Virus record (IMG/VR): IMGVR_UViG_3300009495_000017
Location: 1 to 58,943 of that record
Reading direction: 5' to 3' (one strand)
DNA from: a virus
Length of the DNA: 58,943 bases
The translations under genes were made by a program, and so were the position numbers. The notes under the pieces were generated by a model. The model saw only the letters and a program-made list of their open reading frames with translations, ran no database searches and was not told the origin of the DNA. This document shows, piece by piece, positions 37,301 through 45,885 of this stretch (the first letter of the stretch is position 1; every line of letters starts with the position of its first letter).

Positions 37301-39442
37301 TATGACCCTAGTACAAAAATAGCAACTATAGAAAATATGTGGGGACAGACAGGATGGAATACATTAGTTTCCGGTAATGCACTTGCAACAACATTAGATG
37401 GTACATCTAGATATGTAATTGAACCTTCATTTAACATCGATGATCCAGCTTACAATTCATTTGCTCAAGCTTCAGGAAGTTTTAAAGAATTAGGTAGTGC
37501 AGCATCAAATGGTTCGATAAATGTTATTACTACTATAGGATCAAATGTTGTTGCATATTCTAATAATGGAACAACATGGGTTAATACAACATTGCCATCT
37601 AGTGCAGATTGGAAATCATTAGTTTGGACAGGAATTAAATTTATAGCATTTGCAACCTCAGGCAGTGTAGCAGAATCATCCGACGGAATAAATTGGGCAT
37701 CATCAACAGAAGTTCCAGCATTAAATTATCAAGATGCAGAAGTATATGGAGCTACTGTAATAGCAGTAGCTACAGGAACACAAAATATAGCAGTATCAAC
37801 TGACAGCGGTGTATCTTGGACTCAAAGTAATACTGGTAAAGCAGGAGGATTTAGTTTTATCGGTTATGATAGTAATAGATGGATTGCTATAGATACTACT
37901 GGGATTGCTTACGAATCTATCGACAACGGAACATCATTTACTCCTATTGCAGGAGGAAGCATTTTATCAACTTTATCAGGATATGAAATTACAGATTTTG
38001 CTGGCGGCGAAGGAGCATTTGTTGCATGTGCAAGAGATATAGGCGGCACTCTTGCAAGTTTACCTCTGTATGCTCGTAATGTGTATAATGAATCTATACA
38101 ATTTACAATCGGTAATCATTTTAAAGGAGCCCAAGCTGATCCAAATGCTATTAGTGTTGGTTCTTGGAAAATAGATATTAATAATGGATTGTTTCTAGCA
38201 GTAGCTAATAATGGTGTTTTAAACGTTAGTCAAGATGCCATTAACTGGAGAGCAATTACTCCAATTGGCGGACAAACTTGGTCAAAATTAAAATATATTG
38301 AATATACAAGTGATGACATTTCATATAGTTCTTGGATATTAATTAATAGTACAAGTTCGTCTAACGTACAATTTTTAGAATACGGTGCTAGGGCTGTTGC
38401 AAGACCTGACATTATATCTGGTAGAGTTGACTCTTTTATTATAGTCGATCCAGGTAGCGGATATACTAATTCTCCTGTAGGACAGTTAATTGATAGCCTA
38501 GCTGTAACTGATGCCCAGTTTGATATTAGAATACAGTCAGGTGTCTTAGGACAACCGAGTATATTAGATCCAGGTTCCTTATATTTTAAAACAATTATAG
38601 AAATCAACGGTGACGGGTATGCTGATATATATCCAGTAGGCGGAATTATTCAAGTTAGTAATTTATTAAGAAGCCCTGGACCAGGTGACTCTATAACATT
38701 TACAGGTCTTAATAAACAATTTTATGTACAAAAAATTGAAAATTTACAAGGTACTGAACCTTCTCTTTCAGCACAATTGCAAATTACTCCGCCATTGGAT
38801 ATCAATGAAGCACCAATACATGATACATTTATTAATATACGTCAAAACTTTAGTCAAATACGATTGACAGGACATGATTTTCTCGACATTGGTTCGGGTA
38901 ATTTTATAGAAACTGCATATCCATCTAGGTATACTGAAGGATACACATCAGAAAATGATCCAAAACAAAACCAAGAAACAGCTGGTTCTGGCGGCGGCCG
39001 AGTATTTTATACAAGTACTGACCAAGATGGTAACTTTAGAGTTGGTGAGTTATTTAAGGTTGATCAAGCTACCGGTACAGTTACAATAAGTGCATCGCAA
39101 TTTGATTTATCAGGTTTAGATGAATTAAGAATTGGCGGTATTGTGTTAGGCGGTACAAATGCTGTAGTAAGAGAATTTAGTACAGATCCTACATTTAGTG
39201 ATAACAGCGATAATGTTGTGCCTACACAGAAAGCAATTGGTGCATATATTACAAGTCGTATTTCAAGCGGTGGTTCAGTAGTTAATGCAAACGCATTACT
39301 TACGAGTCAATTACAATTTGATATTACTGGAATTAATTTAAATAATAACGCCACAGCAACAAATATAAATTTTGATGCTTCGGTTAATCTTCAAAGTTAT
39401 TCAGGACTTTACATCATGAGTCAACTTTTTACAGCTCCATAA
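34319..39442 (+). CDS. Giant tail fibre: chitin-binding-like repeats, inserted cupredoxin, beta-helix, BNR-like region
   Basis: 1,707 residues; AGGA at 34309-34312 before ATG. Residues 1-575 hold eight roughly 50-residue modules of the pattern W....T.Y..GDVV.Y.G..Y.C...HTS.....W, resembling CBM5/12 chitin-binding modules. A cupredoxin (about 375-510; His423, Cys487, His490, Met493) is inserted in a loop of the seventh module. Then comes a pectate-lyase-like beta-helix (about 621-868: EGAPFRTIKYACEYI, SPYVQN, DFTQILSDGIGYW). A BNR/sialidase-like repeat region follows (about 1061-1255: YSNNGTTWVNTTL, SSDGINWAS, STDSGVSWTQS). The conserved C-terminal part contains RLTGHDFLDIG and FYTSTDQDGNFRVGELFKVD. 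No complete sialidase active site was identified. Probably glycan-recognising. Confidence 0.87.
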   Translation: MAEFNISRFKYIWKGPWANGTSFSQDDIAVVGGKIYVCLIGHISSLSSFDDDLNAVDQYSNPEPRWVLMAEGQRFRGTWAANTKYETSEVIKYGATIYKCITGHTSAALSTSGVAADIEKWEFLAKTSQWRNSWAVTRSYFVGDVVTYNGYTYNCITEHTSRSTSDGLEADQEKWELINPSDNFRTSWGISNRFTKGDVVTYGGRIYRCITGHTSTANELLGLPIDSSNWELVIDSTRYTGVWSNSTLYLPNDIVKWNNSLYITSIVQQTVAFTPGNWTLYIPGTGYEALYNETTSYQIGDMVLYGGYTYSSITNLNIGNFPAVDSAFWDVISTSYNFRGQWTEDTRYATGDVVRDGGDIYVATQDTSSYPIEEPSTTTYEVTVAESSGSNKYFLNGVLAPNLFLVIGNTYIINQSDSTNNTHPMYFSTKENGHHVEGNYNYVVGPVYKLDNIEVTPELYISGFSSASVRTIELHPQSNWNTLYPVCANHSGMYNFSKAIVTNDSASWDKIITGVAWKGPWNLATRYALGDVATYAGTAYVCIQGHQSDDSTLVRPDLDADNSYWNILIQGSATNVLVNVGDLKYRNLSSDSNFAIGTAGNTLKVGAASPIEWAQFQNVPKVYYVSLLGNNTTQNGSEGAPFRTIKYACEYIAADLPGRAPATIFVKTGTYEEELPIIVPREVAIIGDELRSVNVKPAASYETANMFYMNNGSGMRNMTFSGLNGTLGDLNDYLTRRPSAGSYVSLDPGEGPDDTSVWIENKSPYVQNCSSFGTGCVGMKIDGNLHNGGYRSMVANDFTQILSDGIGYWADGQGRSELVSVFTYYCHIGYLATDGGKLRATNGNNSYGDFGSVAEGVNPEELPITATLNNRSSEAVVKETYTDADGKIVGVGFSHAGQEYTEALYTITGSGIAGSLQNQKTRYKSIAEIRIKENDDSSNIGGADFRKIENNAQFGSLTSITLSASDLAEDNSYVGMNLFIKAGLGVGQWGEISAYDPSTKIATIENMWGQTGWNTLVSGNALATTLDGTSRYVIEPSFNIDDPAYNSFAQASGSFKELGSAASNGSINVITTIGSNVVAYSNNGTTWVNTTLPSSADWKSLVWTGIKFIAFATSGSVAESSDGINWASSTEVPALNYQDAEVYGATVIAVATGTQNIAVSTDSGVSWTQSNTGKAGGFSFIGYDSNRWIAIDTTGIAYESIDNGTSFTPIAGGSILSTLSGYEITDFAGGEGAFVACARDIGGTLASLPLYARNVYNESIQFTIGNHFKGAQADPNAISVGSWKIDINNGLFLAVANNGVLNVSQDAINWRAITPIGGQTWSKLKYIEYTSDDISYSSWILINSTSSSNVQFLEYGARAVARPDIISGRVDSFIIVDPGSGYTNSPVGQLIDSLAVTDAQFDIRIQSGVLGQPSILDPGSLYFKTIIEINGDGYADIYPVGGIIQVSNLLRSPGPGDSITFTGLNKQFYVQKIENLQGTEPSLSAQLQITPPLDINEAPIHDTFINIRQNFSQIRLTGHDFLDIGSGNFIETAYPSRYTEGYTSENDPKQNQETAGSGGGRVFYTSTDQDGNFRVGELFKVDQATGTVTISASQFDLSGLDELRIGGIVLGGTNAVVREFSTDPTFSDNSDNVVPTQKAIGAYITSRISSGGSVVNANALLTSQLQFDITGINLNNNATATNINFDASVNLQSYSGLYIMSQLFTAP
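36848..36885 (+). repeat. 38-bp exact match to 42122-42159 in the paralogous gene
   Basis: The segment encoding NNSYGDFGSVAEG is identical at the DNA level in the two giant fibre genes. This is more similar than the surrounding sequence and is consistent with gene conversion or strong constraint. Confidence 0.85.
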
Positions 39443-39453
39443 TGTTTTATATG

Positions 39454-39461
39454 GATAAATA
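39454..39461 (+). promoter_or_regulatory. T4-type late promoter GATAAATA
   Basis: GATAAATAA lies in the 54-base gap between the two giant fibre genes, ahead of the GGGGAGAGTGAACC leader at 39480-39493. Confidence 0.68.
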
Positions 39462-39479
39462 ATATTAGCAACGCCTAAA

Positions 39480-39493
39480 GGGGAGAGTGAACC
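39480..39493 (+). promoter_or_regulatory. Leader with ribosome site, identical to 14091-14104
   Basis: GGGGAGAGTGAACC ends 3 bases before ATG 39497 and is identical to the leader of the 14107 gene, although the two coding starts are not alike. Confidence 0.6.
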
Positions 39494-39496
39494 GAA

Positions 39497-42400
39497 ATGG
39501 CCGAATTTAAACTTGGTAGAATCAGATTTATCTGGAAAGGTACTTGGACCACAGGTACTCAATATGTCCGCGACGACATTGTGTCTTACGGCGGTAAAAC
39601 ATTTATTGCAATTCTTGCACATACTTCACAAGCTGATTTAGAAACAGATCTTAATGATGTACAACCTAAATGGGAACAATTTGGTGACGGATTAGCTTGG
39701 CGCGGCGCTTGGGCTGTTGCAACATATTATAAAGTAAATGACATTGTTAAAAACGGCGGCTTCTTGTATATATGTAACACAGGACATACATCTAATGCCG
39801 ATGCGTTAGTGGGTCTTGAAGGTAATATTGCAAATTGGGATTTGTTTGCTGAAGGACTAAACTATGCAGGTGCTTGGAGCACAAATACCAAATATAAAGT
39901 TAATGATATTGTAAAATATGGAACAGCTACTTACATATGTCAAACAGCACATACTAGTGCGGCAACTGTTGTTGATGGATTAGAATTAGATCAAGTATCA
40001 TGGAATCTATTTTCTGAAGGGCTATCTTGGAAAGGCAATTGGTCAACAAGTACTAGATATAAAAATTATGATATTGTAAACTATTTTGGAAGAATCTATT
40101 TTTGTGCAACTGGTCACACTTCGACAGCTACAGATGCAGACGGATTAGAAACAGACATATTAAATTGGAATCTATTATATGATGGCACTAACTATAGGGC
40201 AAATTGGGCACCATCTACAAGATACACAGTTAACGACATCGTTAAAAACGGTCCGAGCTTATATATTTCAATTGCCGAACATACTTCAACATCAACTTTT
40301 GCTTCAGATACTTCTAATTGGAATGTTTATTTACCTGGTTTAGAATTTGAAGACACTTGGAGTAACAGTACAACTTATCAACCAGGTGATATTGTAACAT
40401 ATGGTGGTTATACATATATTTCTAAAACAGATCATAGTAATTCTGTTCCTTCAACTTCCCCTACTGACTGGGATCTTTTTATAACTGGTTTTAATTTACA
40501 AGGTGATTGGTCTAATGTTACAGCATATAAAGTTGGAGATGTAGTAAGATTAAACGGATATACATATGTATGTAATGCAGATAACACAGCAAATACTCCG
40601 CCTAACGTAAGTTATTGGGATAAACTTAATGAAGGATTTTCTTGGCAAGCTACTTGGACAGATGCATCAACTTATGCTTTAGGTGATGTTGTTAGTTATA
40701 GTAACAATGCATATATATGCATGTTAGCACATACAGCAGATAATGCTTCAAACAGACCAGATTTAGACACATTAGGTACATATTGGAATATTGTAAGTGC
40801 AACTGCTGAAGAAAATTCATTAACTACTGACGGCGACATACTTTATTTTGCAGGATCTGGTCCAGCTAGATTACCTATCGGATCTCCAGGGCAAGTTTTA
40901 GCTGTTAACTCTTCTGCTACTGCACCGGAATGGATTGACTTTGGTTTTGTAAATAATGTATTTTATGTTTCACCAAGCGGAGTTAATGCATCTGGTTACG
41001 GAACTACTTTAGATAGACCGTTTTTAACTGTAAAATATTGCATGGACTATATTTTACAGTCAACACAGCGTCATAATGCAAAGGCATTATTAGATGCAAA
41101 CATAGATTTTATTGCTGCAGAAGTTGTTGAATGGACTGATTATCAAATTGCAAATGCTATTGCACCATTTACAGGCGGATTTACATATGATAAAGCTCTG
41201 TGCTTACGTGATATGAAAAAGATTGTAAAAGCAGTAGGATATGATATATCACATGGCGGAAATGTTGAAACAAGAAAAACAGCACAATCATATTTTACCG
41301 AAGCAGGTGCAAGTTATATCACCGGACAAGAAACTGAAACAGTAGCATCTATAAATTATAGTTTAGAAGTTGTTGATGCAGTGTTAAGTAATGTTGCTCC
41401 GGCTACAAACTATCAAACTGAAAACAGTGTTGTAACACCTGTCACACAAACAATTGATGGCACTAAAACAGAAGAAGCAGATGCAGAAGCAACTTATGAT
41501 ACGTTAGTAGGACTTATTACAGCTTCAATTACTGCTGGTAATTTAAATAGTTTACCTGCAGAACAAGTTGTAAATACAACAGTGTTTATTAAAACAGGTG
41601 AATATTTAGAAACATTACCTATATCAATACCTGCACATACTGCACTTGTAGGTGACGAACTACGTTCAGTTAGAATTAAACCAGACACAGGTTTTGAAAC
41701 ATCAAACATGTTTTATGTACGTAACGGCTGTGGTATAAGAAATGTTTCTCTTTCTGGACTAAATGGTACACTAACTGGAGCAAATTCATACGGAACTAGT
41801 CGTCCGACTGCTGGTGCGTATGTATCATTAGACCCAGGTGAAGACTCAACAGATAGGTTAGCATGGATACATAGTAAATCACCATATATTCAAAATGTAT
41901 CAACATTTGGCAACGGGTGCATTGGATTAAAAGTTGACGGTGCATTACATGACGGCGGAAACGACAGTATTGTTGCTAACGACTTTACACAAATTTTAAG
42001 TGACGGTATCGGTTACTGGGTTACAAACTTAGGTAGATCAGAACTTGTTAGTGTGTTTACATACTATAACCATATTGGTTACCTAGCAGAAGACGGTGGT
42101 AAGATTCGTGCTACAAATGGTAACAACTCTTACGGAGACTTTGGATCAGTTGCTGAAGGTATTGATTCAACAGAAACTCCAAATACAAGTACAGTTAATA
42201 ACTATTATGCTGAAGCAATTGTAGCAAATACAATCACAGATGGTGATCGAGTATTAGCATTAGAATATGCAAATGCTGGTGTATCATATACAACTGCAAC
42301 TTATACATTTATTGGTGAGGGCATTGATGCTGCGGTAGGTACTGTAAATGTAAATGATGGCGGCATTTTTGAAATTAGATTATTAAACACTGCTGGACAA

Positions 42401-43759
42401 TATGGGGGCGAAGATTATCAAACATCAATTAATAATGCTCAAGCAGGTACAAGTACTACAATAAATTTATCAGCAACAGATACAGCTAATAGTTCAGATT
42501 ATATTGGCATGGCAGTATATATAGAAGACGGTTTAGGCGTAGGACAATATGGATATATTGATACGTACAATGCTGGTACAAAACTTGCAACAATTAAGAA
42601 AATGAGTGACGATTCAAGCGGATGGGATCATCTTGTGCCCGGAACAGCAATCGAAACTACATTAGACCAAACATCTCAATACAAAGTCGAACCTAGGATA
42701 GTTATTGGTGATCCAGTATCTGGAACAACTGCAAGAGGTAGAGTAAAAGTTGCAAGCGGAAAAATATTTCAAATATCTTTATTTGAAACTGGATCAGGAT
42801 ACGATCCAATTAATCCACCAACAGTAACAATTACTGATCCAATTAATACTGTAGATGCTCCACTTGAAGTTAGAATAGGCGACGGTGTTTTGACTGCTCC
42901 GACATTTAGTAATCGAGGAACAGGTTATGAATCTTGTAGTACATCAATCGACGGCGACGGTTATGCTGATGTTAAACAAAGTGGTAAGTATCTATATGTA
43001 GAAGGATCAATAGAAGAACCTCTTCCAGGATCAAATGTACAAATTGCAGGCGATCCAACAATTTATAAACTTGTCGAAGTTTTTGAACTTACAGGATCTG
43101 GGCCGTATGCTGCTAGATTACAAGTAAGTCCAGATATTGAAGTAGATTTAGAACCAGCACACGCTGCGCAAGTAACATTAAGAATACGCTACTCACAGGT
43201 GCGATTAACAGGTCATGACTTCCTAGATATTGGTACAGGAAATTTTACAGAAACTAATTATCCAGGAATACCGAGCAATAGTCCTAACTCACAAAACGAA
43301 ATTAAAGAAAATGGCGGAGGTCGAGTGTTCTATACATCAACTGACCAAGATGGTAACTTTAGAGTTGGTGACTTATTTACAGTTGAACAAGCAACAGGTA
43401 CTGCTACACTAGATGCTGATAACTTTAGTGTTAGCGGACTACAAGAACTACAACTTGGTAGTGTTAGCTTAGGCGGAACAAGTGCTACAATTAGAGAATT
43501 TAGTACCGACGGTACTTTTGCAGCTGATAGTGATAATATTGTTCCAACACAACGAGCTATTAGAACGTATATTAATGCACAAATTGGTGGCGGTGGTGCT
43601 ACTCTAAATGTTAATACTTTAATTGCAGGTAATATACAAATTACAGGAAATACTATTTCCACAACTGATAATTCTACAATTATTGTAGGAGCAACAACAA
43701 ACTTCGCCCAAGGGGTATCTGGAACACCATTAGCGTTACAGTACTTTTTAAACGCATAG
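39497..43759 (+). CDS. Giant tail fibre: chitin-binding-like repeats and beta-helix, paralogue of 34319-39442
   Basis: 1,420 residues. The first 440 residues hold eight CBM5/12-like modules (for example WSTNTKYKVNDIVKYGTATY then C...HTS). A beta-helix region runs from about 490 to 900 (YVSPSGVNASGYGTTLDRPF, YDISHGG, SPYIQN, DFTQILSDGIGYW). The C-terminal part carries RLTGHDFLDIGTGNF, FYTSTDQDGNFRVGDLF and VPTQRAIRTYINAQIGGG. It lacks both the cupredoxin insert and the BNR-like region of its neighbour. The LRDMKKIVKAVGYDISHGGN module is related to CERDVGYIVDA modules in the 7883 and 52299 genes. Likely a glycan-recognising structural fibre; no lyase active site was identified. Confidence 0.87.
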   Translation: MAEFKLGRIRFIWKGTWTTGTQYVRDDIVSYGGKTFIAILAHTSQADLETDLNDVQPKWEQFGDGLAWRGAWAVATYYKVNDIVKNGGFLYICNTGHTSNADALVGLEGNIANWDLFAEGLNYAGAWSTNTKYKVNDIVKYGTATYICQTAHTSAATVVDGLELDQVSWNLFSEGLSWKGNWSTSTRYKNYDIVNYFGRIYFCATGHTSTATDADGLETDILNWNLLYDGTNYRANWAPSTRYTVNDIVKNGPSLYISIAEHTSTSTFASDTSNWNVYLPGLEFEDTWSNSTTYQPGDIVTYGGYTYISKTDHSNSVPSTSPTDWDLFITGFNLQGDWSNVTAYKVGDVVRLNGYTYVCNADNTANTPPNVSYWDKLNEGFSWQATWTDASTYALGDVVSYSNNAYICMLAHTADNASNRPDLDTLGTYWNIVSATAEENSLTTDGDILYFAGSGPARLPIGSPGQVLAVNSSATAPEWIDFGFVNNVFYVSPSGVNASGYGTTLDRPFLTVKYCMDYILQSTQRHNAKALLDANIDFIAAEVVEWTDYQIANAIAPFTGGFTYDKALCLRDMKKIVKAVGYDISHGGNVETRKTAQSYFTEAGASYITGQETETVASINYSLEVVDAVLSNVAPATNYQTENSVVTPVTQTIDGTKTEEADAEATYDTLVGLITASITAGNLNSLPAEQVVNTTVFIKTGEYLETLPISIPAHTALVGDELRSVRIKPDTGFETSNMFYVRNGCGIRNVSLSGLNGTLTGANSYGTSRPTAGAYVSLDPGEDSTDRLAWIHSKSPYIQNVSTFGNGCIGLKVDGALHDGGNDSIVANDFTQILSDGIGYWVTNLGRSELVSVFTYYNHIGYLAEDGGKIRATNGNNSYGDFGSVAEGIDSTETPNTSTVNNYYAEAIVANTITDGDRVLALEYANAGVSYTTATYTFIGEGIDAAVGTVNVNDGGIFEIRLLNTAGQYGGEDYQTSINNAQAGTSTTINLSATDTANSSDYIGMAVYIEDGLGVGQYGYIDTYNAGTKLATIKKMSDDSSGWDHLVPGTAIETTLDQTSQYKVEPRIVIGDPVSGTTARGRVKVASGKIFQISLFETGSGYDPINPPTVTITDPINTVDAPLEVRIGDGVLTAPTFSNRGTGYESCSTSIDGDGYADVKQSGKYLYVEGSIEEPLPGSNVQIAGDPTIYKLVEVFELTGSGPYAARLQVSPDIEVDLEPAHAAQVTLRIRYSQVRLTGHDFLDIGTGNFTETNYPGIPSNSPNSQNEIKENGGGRVFYTSTDQDGNFRVGDLFTVEQATGTATLDADNFSVSGLQELQLGSVSLGGTSATIREFSTDGTFAADSDNIVPTQRAIRTYINAQIGGGGATLNVNTLIAGNIQITGNTISTTDNSTIIVGATTNFAQGVSGTPLALQYFLNA

Positions 43760-43774
43760 ATAAAGGAAAGAAAT

Positions 43775-44101
43775 ATGGCATCGGGAAGATTAGGCGCAAA
43801 CGATTTAAGCGCTTCAACAGACACAACACTATATACTGTGCCAGCACAGACATTTACTATTGCTAGTGTATCGTTTTGTAACAGAGGAAACCAAACTATA
43901 ACAATTAGATTATCTGTTTCAGACGCAGACGTGCCTACAGCAAGCGAGTATATAGAGTATGAAACAGAAATACCTCCAAAAGGAGTTTTGGAGAGAACGG
44001 GCATTGCATTGGGTGCTGCCCAAAAGTTAGTTGTACGTGCAAACTCAGCTAACGTAAGTGCAGTGGGATTTGGTGTTGAAACACCATTACCTTCATCTTG
44101 A
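43775..44101 (+). CDS. Small beta-rich virion-associated protein, paralogue of 20516-20845
   Basis: 108 residues; AAAGGAAAG at 43762-43770 before ATG. Pattern VPAQTFTIASVSFCNRG ... EIPPKGVLERTGIALGAAQK ... VVRAN is an all-beta domain like the 109-residue protein at 20516. The stop codon TGA overlaps the next late promoter. The function is not known; a minor structural role is inferred from position. Confidence 0.78.
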   Translation: MASGRLGANDLSASTDTTLYTVPAQTFTIASVSFCNRGNQTITIRLSVSDADVPTASEYIEYETEIPPKGVLERTGIALGAAQKLVVRANSANVSAVGFGVETPLPSS

Positions 44102-44107
44102 TAAATA
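44100..44107 (+). promoter_or_regulatory. T4-type late promoter GATAAATA overlapping a stop codon
   Basis: The stop TGA (44099-44101) is fused with GATAAATAC, the same arrangement as at 33915-33924. AAGGA follows at 44116-44120. It would drive the six genes 44127-48056. Confidence 0.7.
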
Positions 44108-44126
44108 CATGTAGTAAGGAATAGAA

Positions 44127-44459
44127 ATGGCAAGATACATTACAACAACAGGTTCGGCAAGCACTACAGTACGTGCAATATCCGGAAACACAACCGCAGT
44201 AGCAAATGAACGTCTACTTATTGACACTTCGTCAGTAGCAGTTACAGTTACACTACCGAGTACAGCAACAACACTAATAAATGATACTATTCAATTTATT
44301 GATGTTGCTGGAAACTTTGGTACTAACAATTGTACATTAGCAAGAAACGGGCATAACATACACGGGTTAGCTGAAGATTTAGCATTAGATATCGGAAATA
44401 GTTCAGCTACATTAGTATATAGTGGCGCAACATATGGATGGGTCTTAGCAGGATCGTAA
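44127..44459 (+). CDS. Single-domain fibre protein matching the C-terminus of 21351-22310
   Basis: 110 residues; AAGGA 6 bases before ATG. Almost the whole protein is the beta domain found at the end of the 319-residue fibre: LLIDTSSVAVTVTLPST versus LIFVDSTDGPITITLPSG, then D.IQFIDVAGNF, and GWVLAGS versus GWVLKDR. First gene of a unit leading to the cysteine-rich proteins. Function as a stand-alone domain is unknown; possibly a tip or collar piece. Confidence 0.8.
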   Translation: MARYITTTGSASTTVRAISGNTTAVANERLLIDTSSVAVTVTLPSTATTLINDTIQFIDVAGNFGTNNCTLARNGHNIHGLAEDLALDIGNSSATLVYSGATYGWVLAGS

Positions 44460-44474
44460 TTTTAGGAAAATACA

Positions 44475-45206
44475 ATGGCAAGTTTAAGCAGTTTAAAATC
44501 AGATCTAGCTCCACAAACTAACCCCGGGGTCAATAGTATAGTAATATCAAACGACACTAGGGGCGTTACCAATGGTGGTCGGTGTTGCTTATGGACTGTG
44601 CCAGACGGAGTAACACAAGTAACATTTGAATTATGGGGATCAGGAGCTGATGGCCCAGCAGCAAGATGTTGTCAAGCTCCGGTATATACAGGATCAGGCG
44701 GTATGTATGCAATGCGTACTGTAACAACACAAGCAGGCTGTACATATACGCTTTGTGCAGCAGGTAGCGGGTGTTGTCAAAGTAGCTGCGGCGGCTCAGC
44801 TGGACAAACTACATTTGTATCAGGATCAGGAATAGCAACAACATGCGCACCATCTGGTGAACCAGGTAGAACATCGTGTTTTACATTAGCTGTACCTACT
44901 TGCTGTTCTGGATGTGTTGTGTGTAAACAGACAGCTGGTGACTGGTGTATGCCGGGAATCAGAGGCACAACTCATTCAGAAGGAAGTTGTATGAACACAC
45001 AAAAATGGATCATGGGAGGTGCTTATCAATTAGGTACTTTTAATGCTACAAGATCAACTTGCCTGAATACAACATATTGTAATGCTTGCTGCTTTGGATA
45101 CGGACACTTTCCAGCAGGTCCTGGATCAAACGCTATAACATGTTCAGGAGTTTGCCGTTGTGGTACTCCAGGAATGGGCGGAGTAATTAGAGTGTCATTT
45201 GCATAA
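44475..45206 (+). CDS. Cysteine- and glycine-rich adhesin-like protein A
   Basis: 243 residues with 24 Cys (counted from the translation), many as CC pairs; AGGA at 44464-44467. The start of the domain (GGRCCLWTVPDGVTQVTFEL) has the W-VP-GV pattern of the glycine-rich tips at 23150 and 27510, and the end GMGGVIRVSFA matches their GGAVRIIWG ends, so it is a Cys-rich version of that domain. No signal peptide or membrane segment. Not a zinc-finger pattern by eye. It is followed by a chaperone-like gene. Probably a small, disulfide- or metal-stabilised receptor-binding tip; this is inference. Confidence 0.82.
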   Translation: MASLSSLKSDLAPQTNPGVNSIVISNDTRGVTNGGRCCLWTVPDGVTQVTFELWGSGADGPAARCCQAPVYTGSGGMYAMRTVTTQAGCTYTLCAAGSGCCQSSCGGSAGQTTFVSGSGIATTCAPSGEPGRTSCFTLAVPTCCSGCVVCKQTAGDWCMPGIRGTTHSEGSCMNTQKWIMGGAYQLGTFNATRSTCLNTTYCNACCFGYGHFPAGPGSNAITCSGVCRCGTPGMGGVIRVSFA

Positions 45207-45217
45207 GGAAAGAAAAA

Positions 45218-45868
45218 ATGCCAAACAATAATATCATAACTAAAGCATTTACATTTACTGCTCCAGATGAGCAATATAGCACATCTACTAGCAACAATGT
45301 AACAGTTAATGCAACTTATACAGGACCAGATAAATGGTATGTATTTGTAGACGAAACAACAGGAATACTATCACAAGGCATGTGGCCGACATTAACAGAC
45401 GAAAACGACGGAGCAGATATAGGCACACCAGGTGGTGCTGTAAAGGTAATTGTAAACTCTAATGACGATCCAGTAATAGCATCTTTATTAGATATTAGCG
45501 GATATACACAACAAACTGCAAGAGAAACAGTATCTGAAACAATTACATTAGCCGATGACACTACAGCAACATATAGCTACGACTGGCCTCAAAATCCAGA
45601 AGAAATAATTGATCCTGAAACAGTGCGTTATGCAGACGGAGCGTGGACGTATAGTTTTAAAGAATCAGAATTTACTTGGGATCTGTTACGTGCAGCAAGA
45701 AATTCTGCTTTAGAAGGATCAGATAATATGATGGCTGAAGATATGCCATCTGCTTTAAAAGCAACGTGGGTAGCTTATAGAACAGCACTAAGAGCATTAC
45801 CAACACAGTGGGCAGGAGTTGATCCGCATAAAGTAGTATTTCCTGAATCACCAGAAAACTCAGCATAA
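45218..45868 (+). CDS. Tail-assembly-chaperone-like protein 1
   Basis: 216 residues; AAGGAAAG before ATG. The C-terminal part (LLRAARNSALEGSDNMMAED, then KATWVAYRTALRALPTQWA) has the pattern R..RN..L..SD...EDMP...K..W..YRTALR.LP, characteristic of phage tail-fibre assembly chaperones (Phage_tail_APC-like). The N-terminal 110 residues form a beta domain with ATYTGPDKWYVFVDETTG. Paralogue of 47397-48056. It sits directly after Cys-rich protein A, so it may assist folding or attachment of a neighbouring adhesin. It could itself be virion-bound. Confidence 0.8.
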   Translation: MPNNNIITKAFTFTAPDEQYSTSTSNNVTVNATYTGPDKWYVFVDETTGILSQGMWPTLTDENDGADIGTPGGAVKVIVNSNDDPVIASLLDISGYTQQTARETVSETITLADDTTATYSYDWPQNPEEIIDPETVRYADGAWTYSFKESEFTWDLLRAARNSALEGSDNMMAEDMPSALKATWVAYRTALRALPTQWAGVDPHKVVFPESPENSA

Positions 45869-45885
45869 TTATTTAAGGATTTAAA

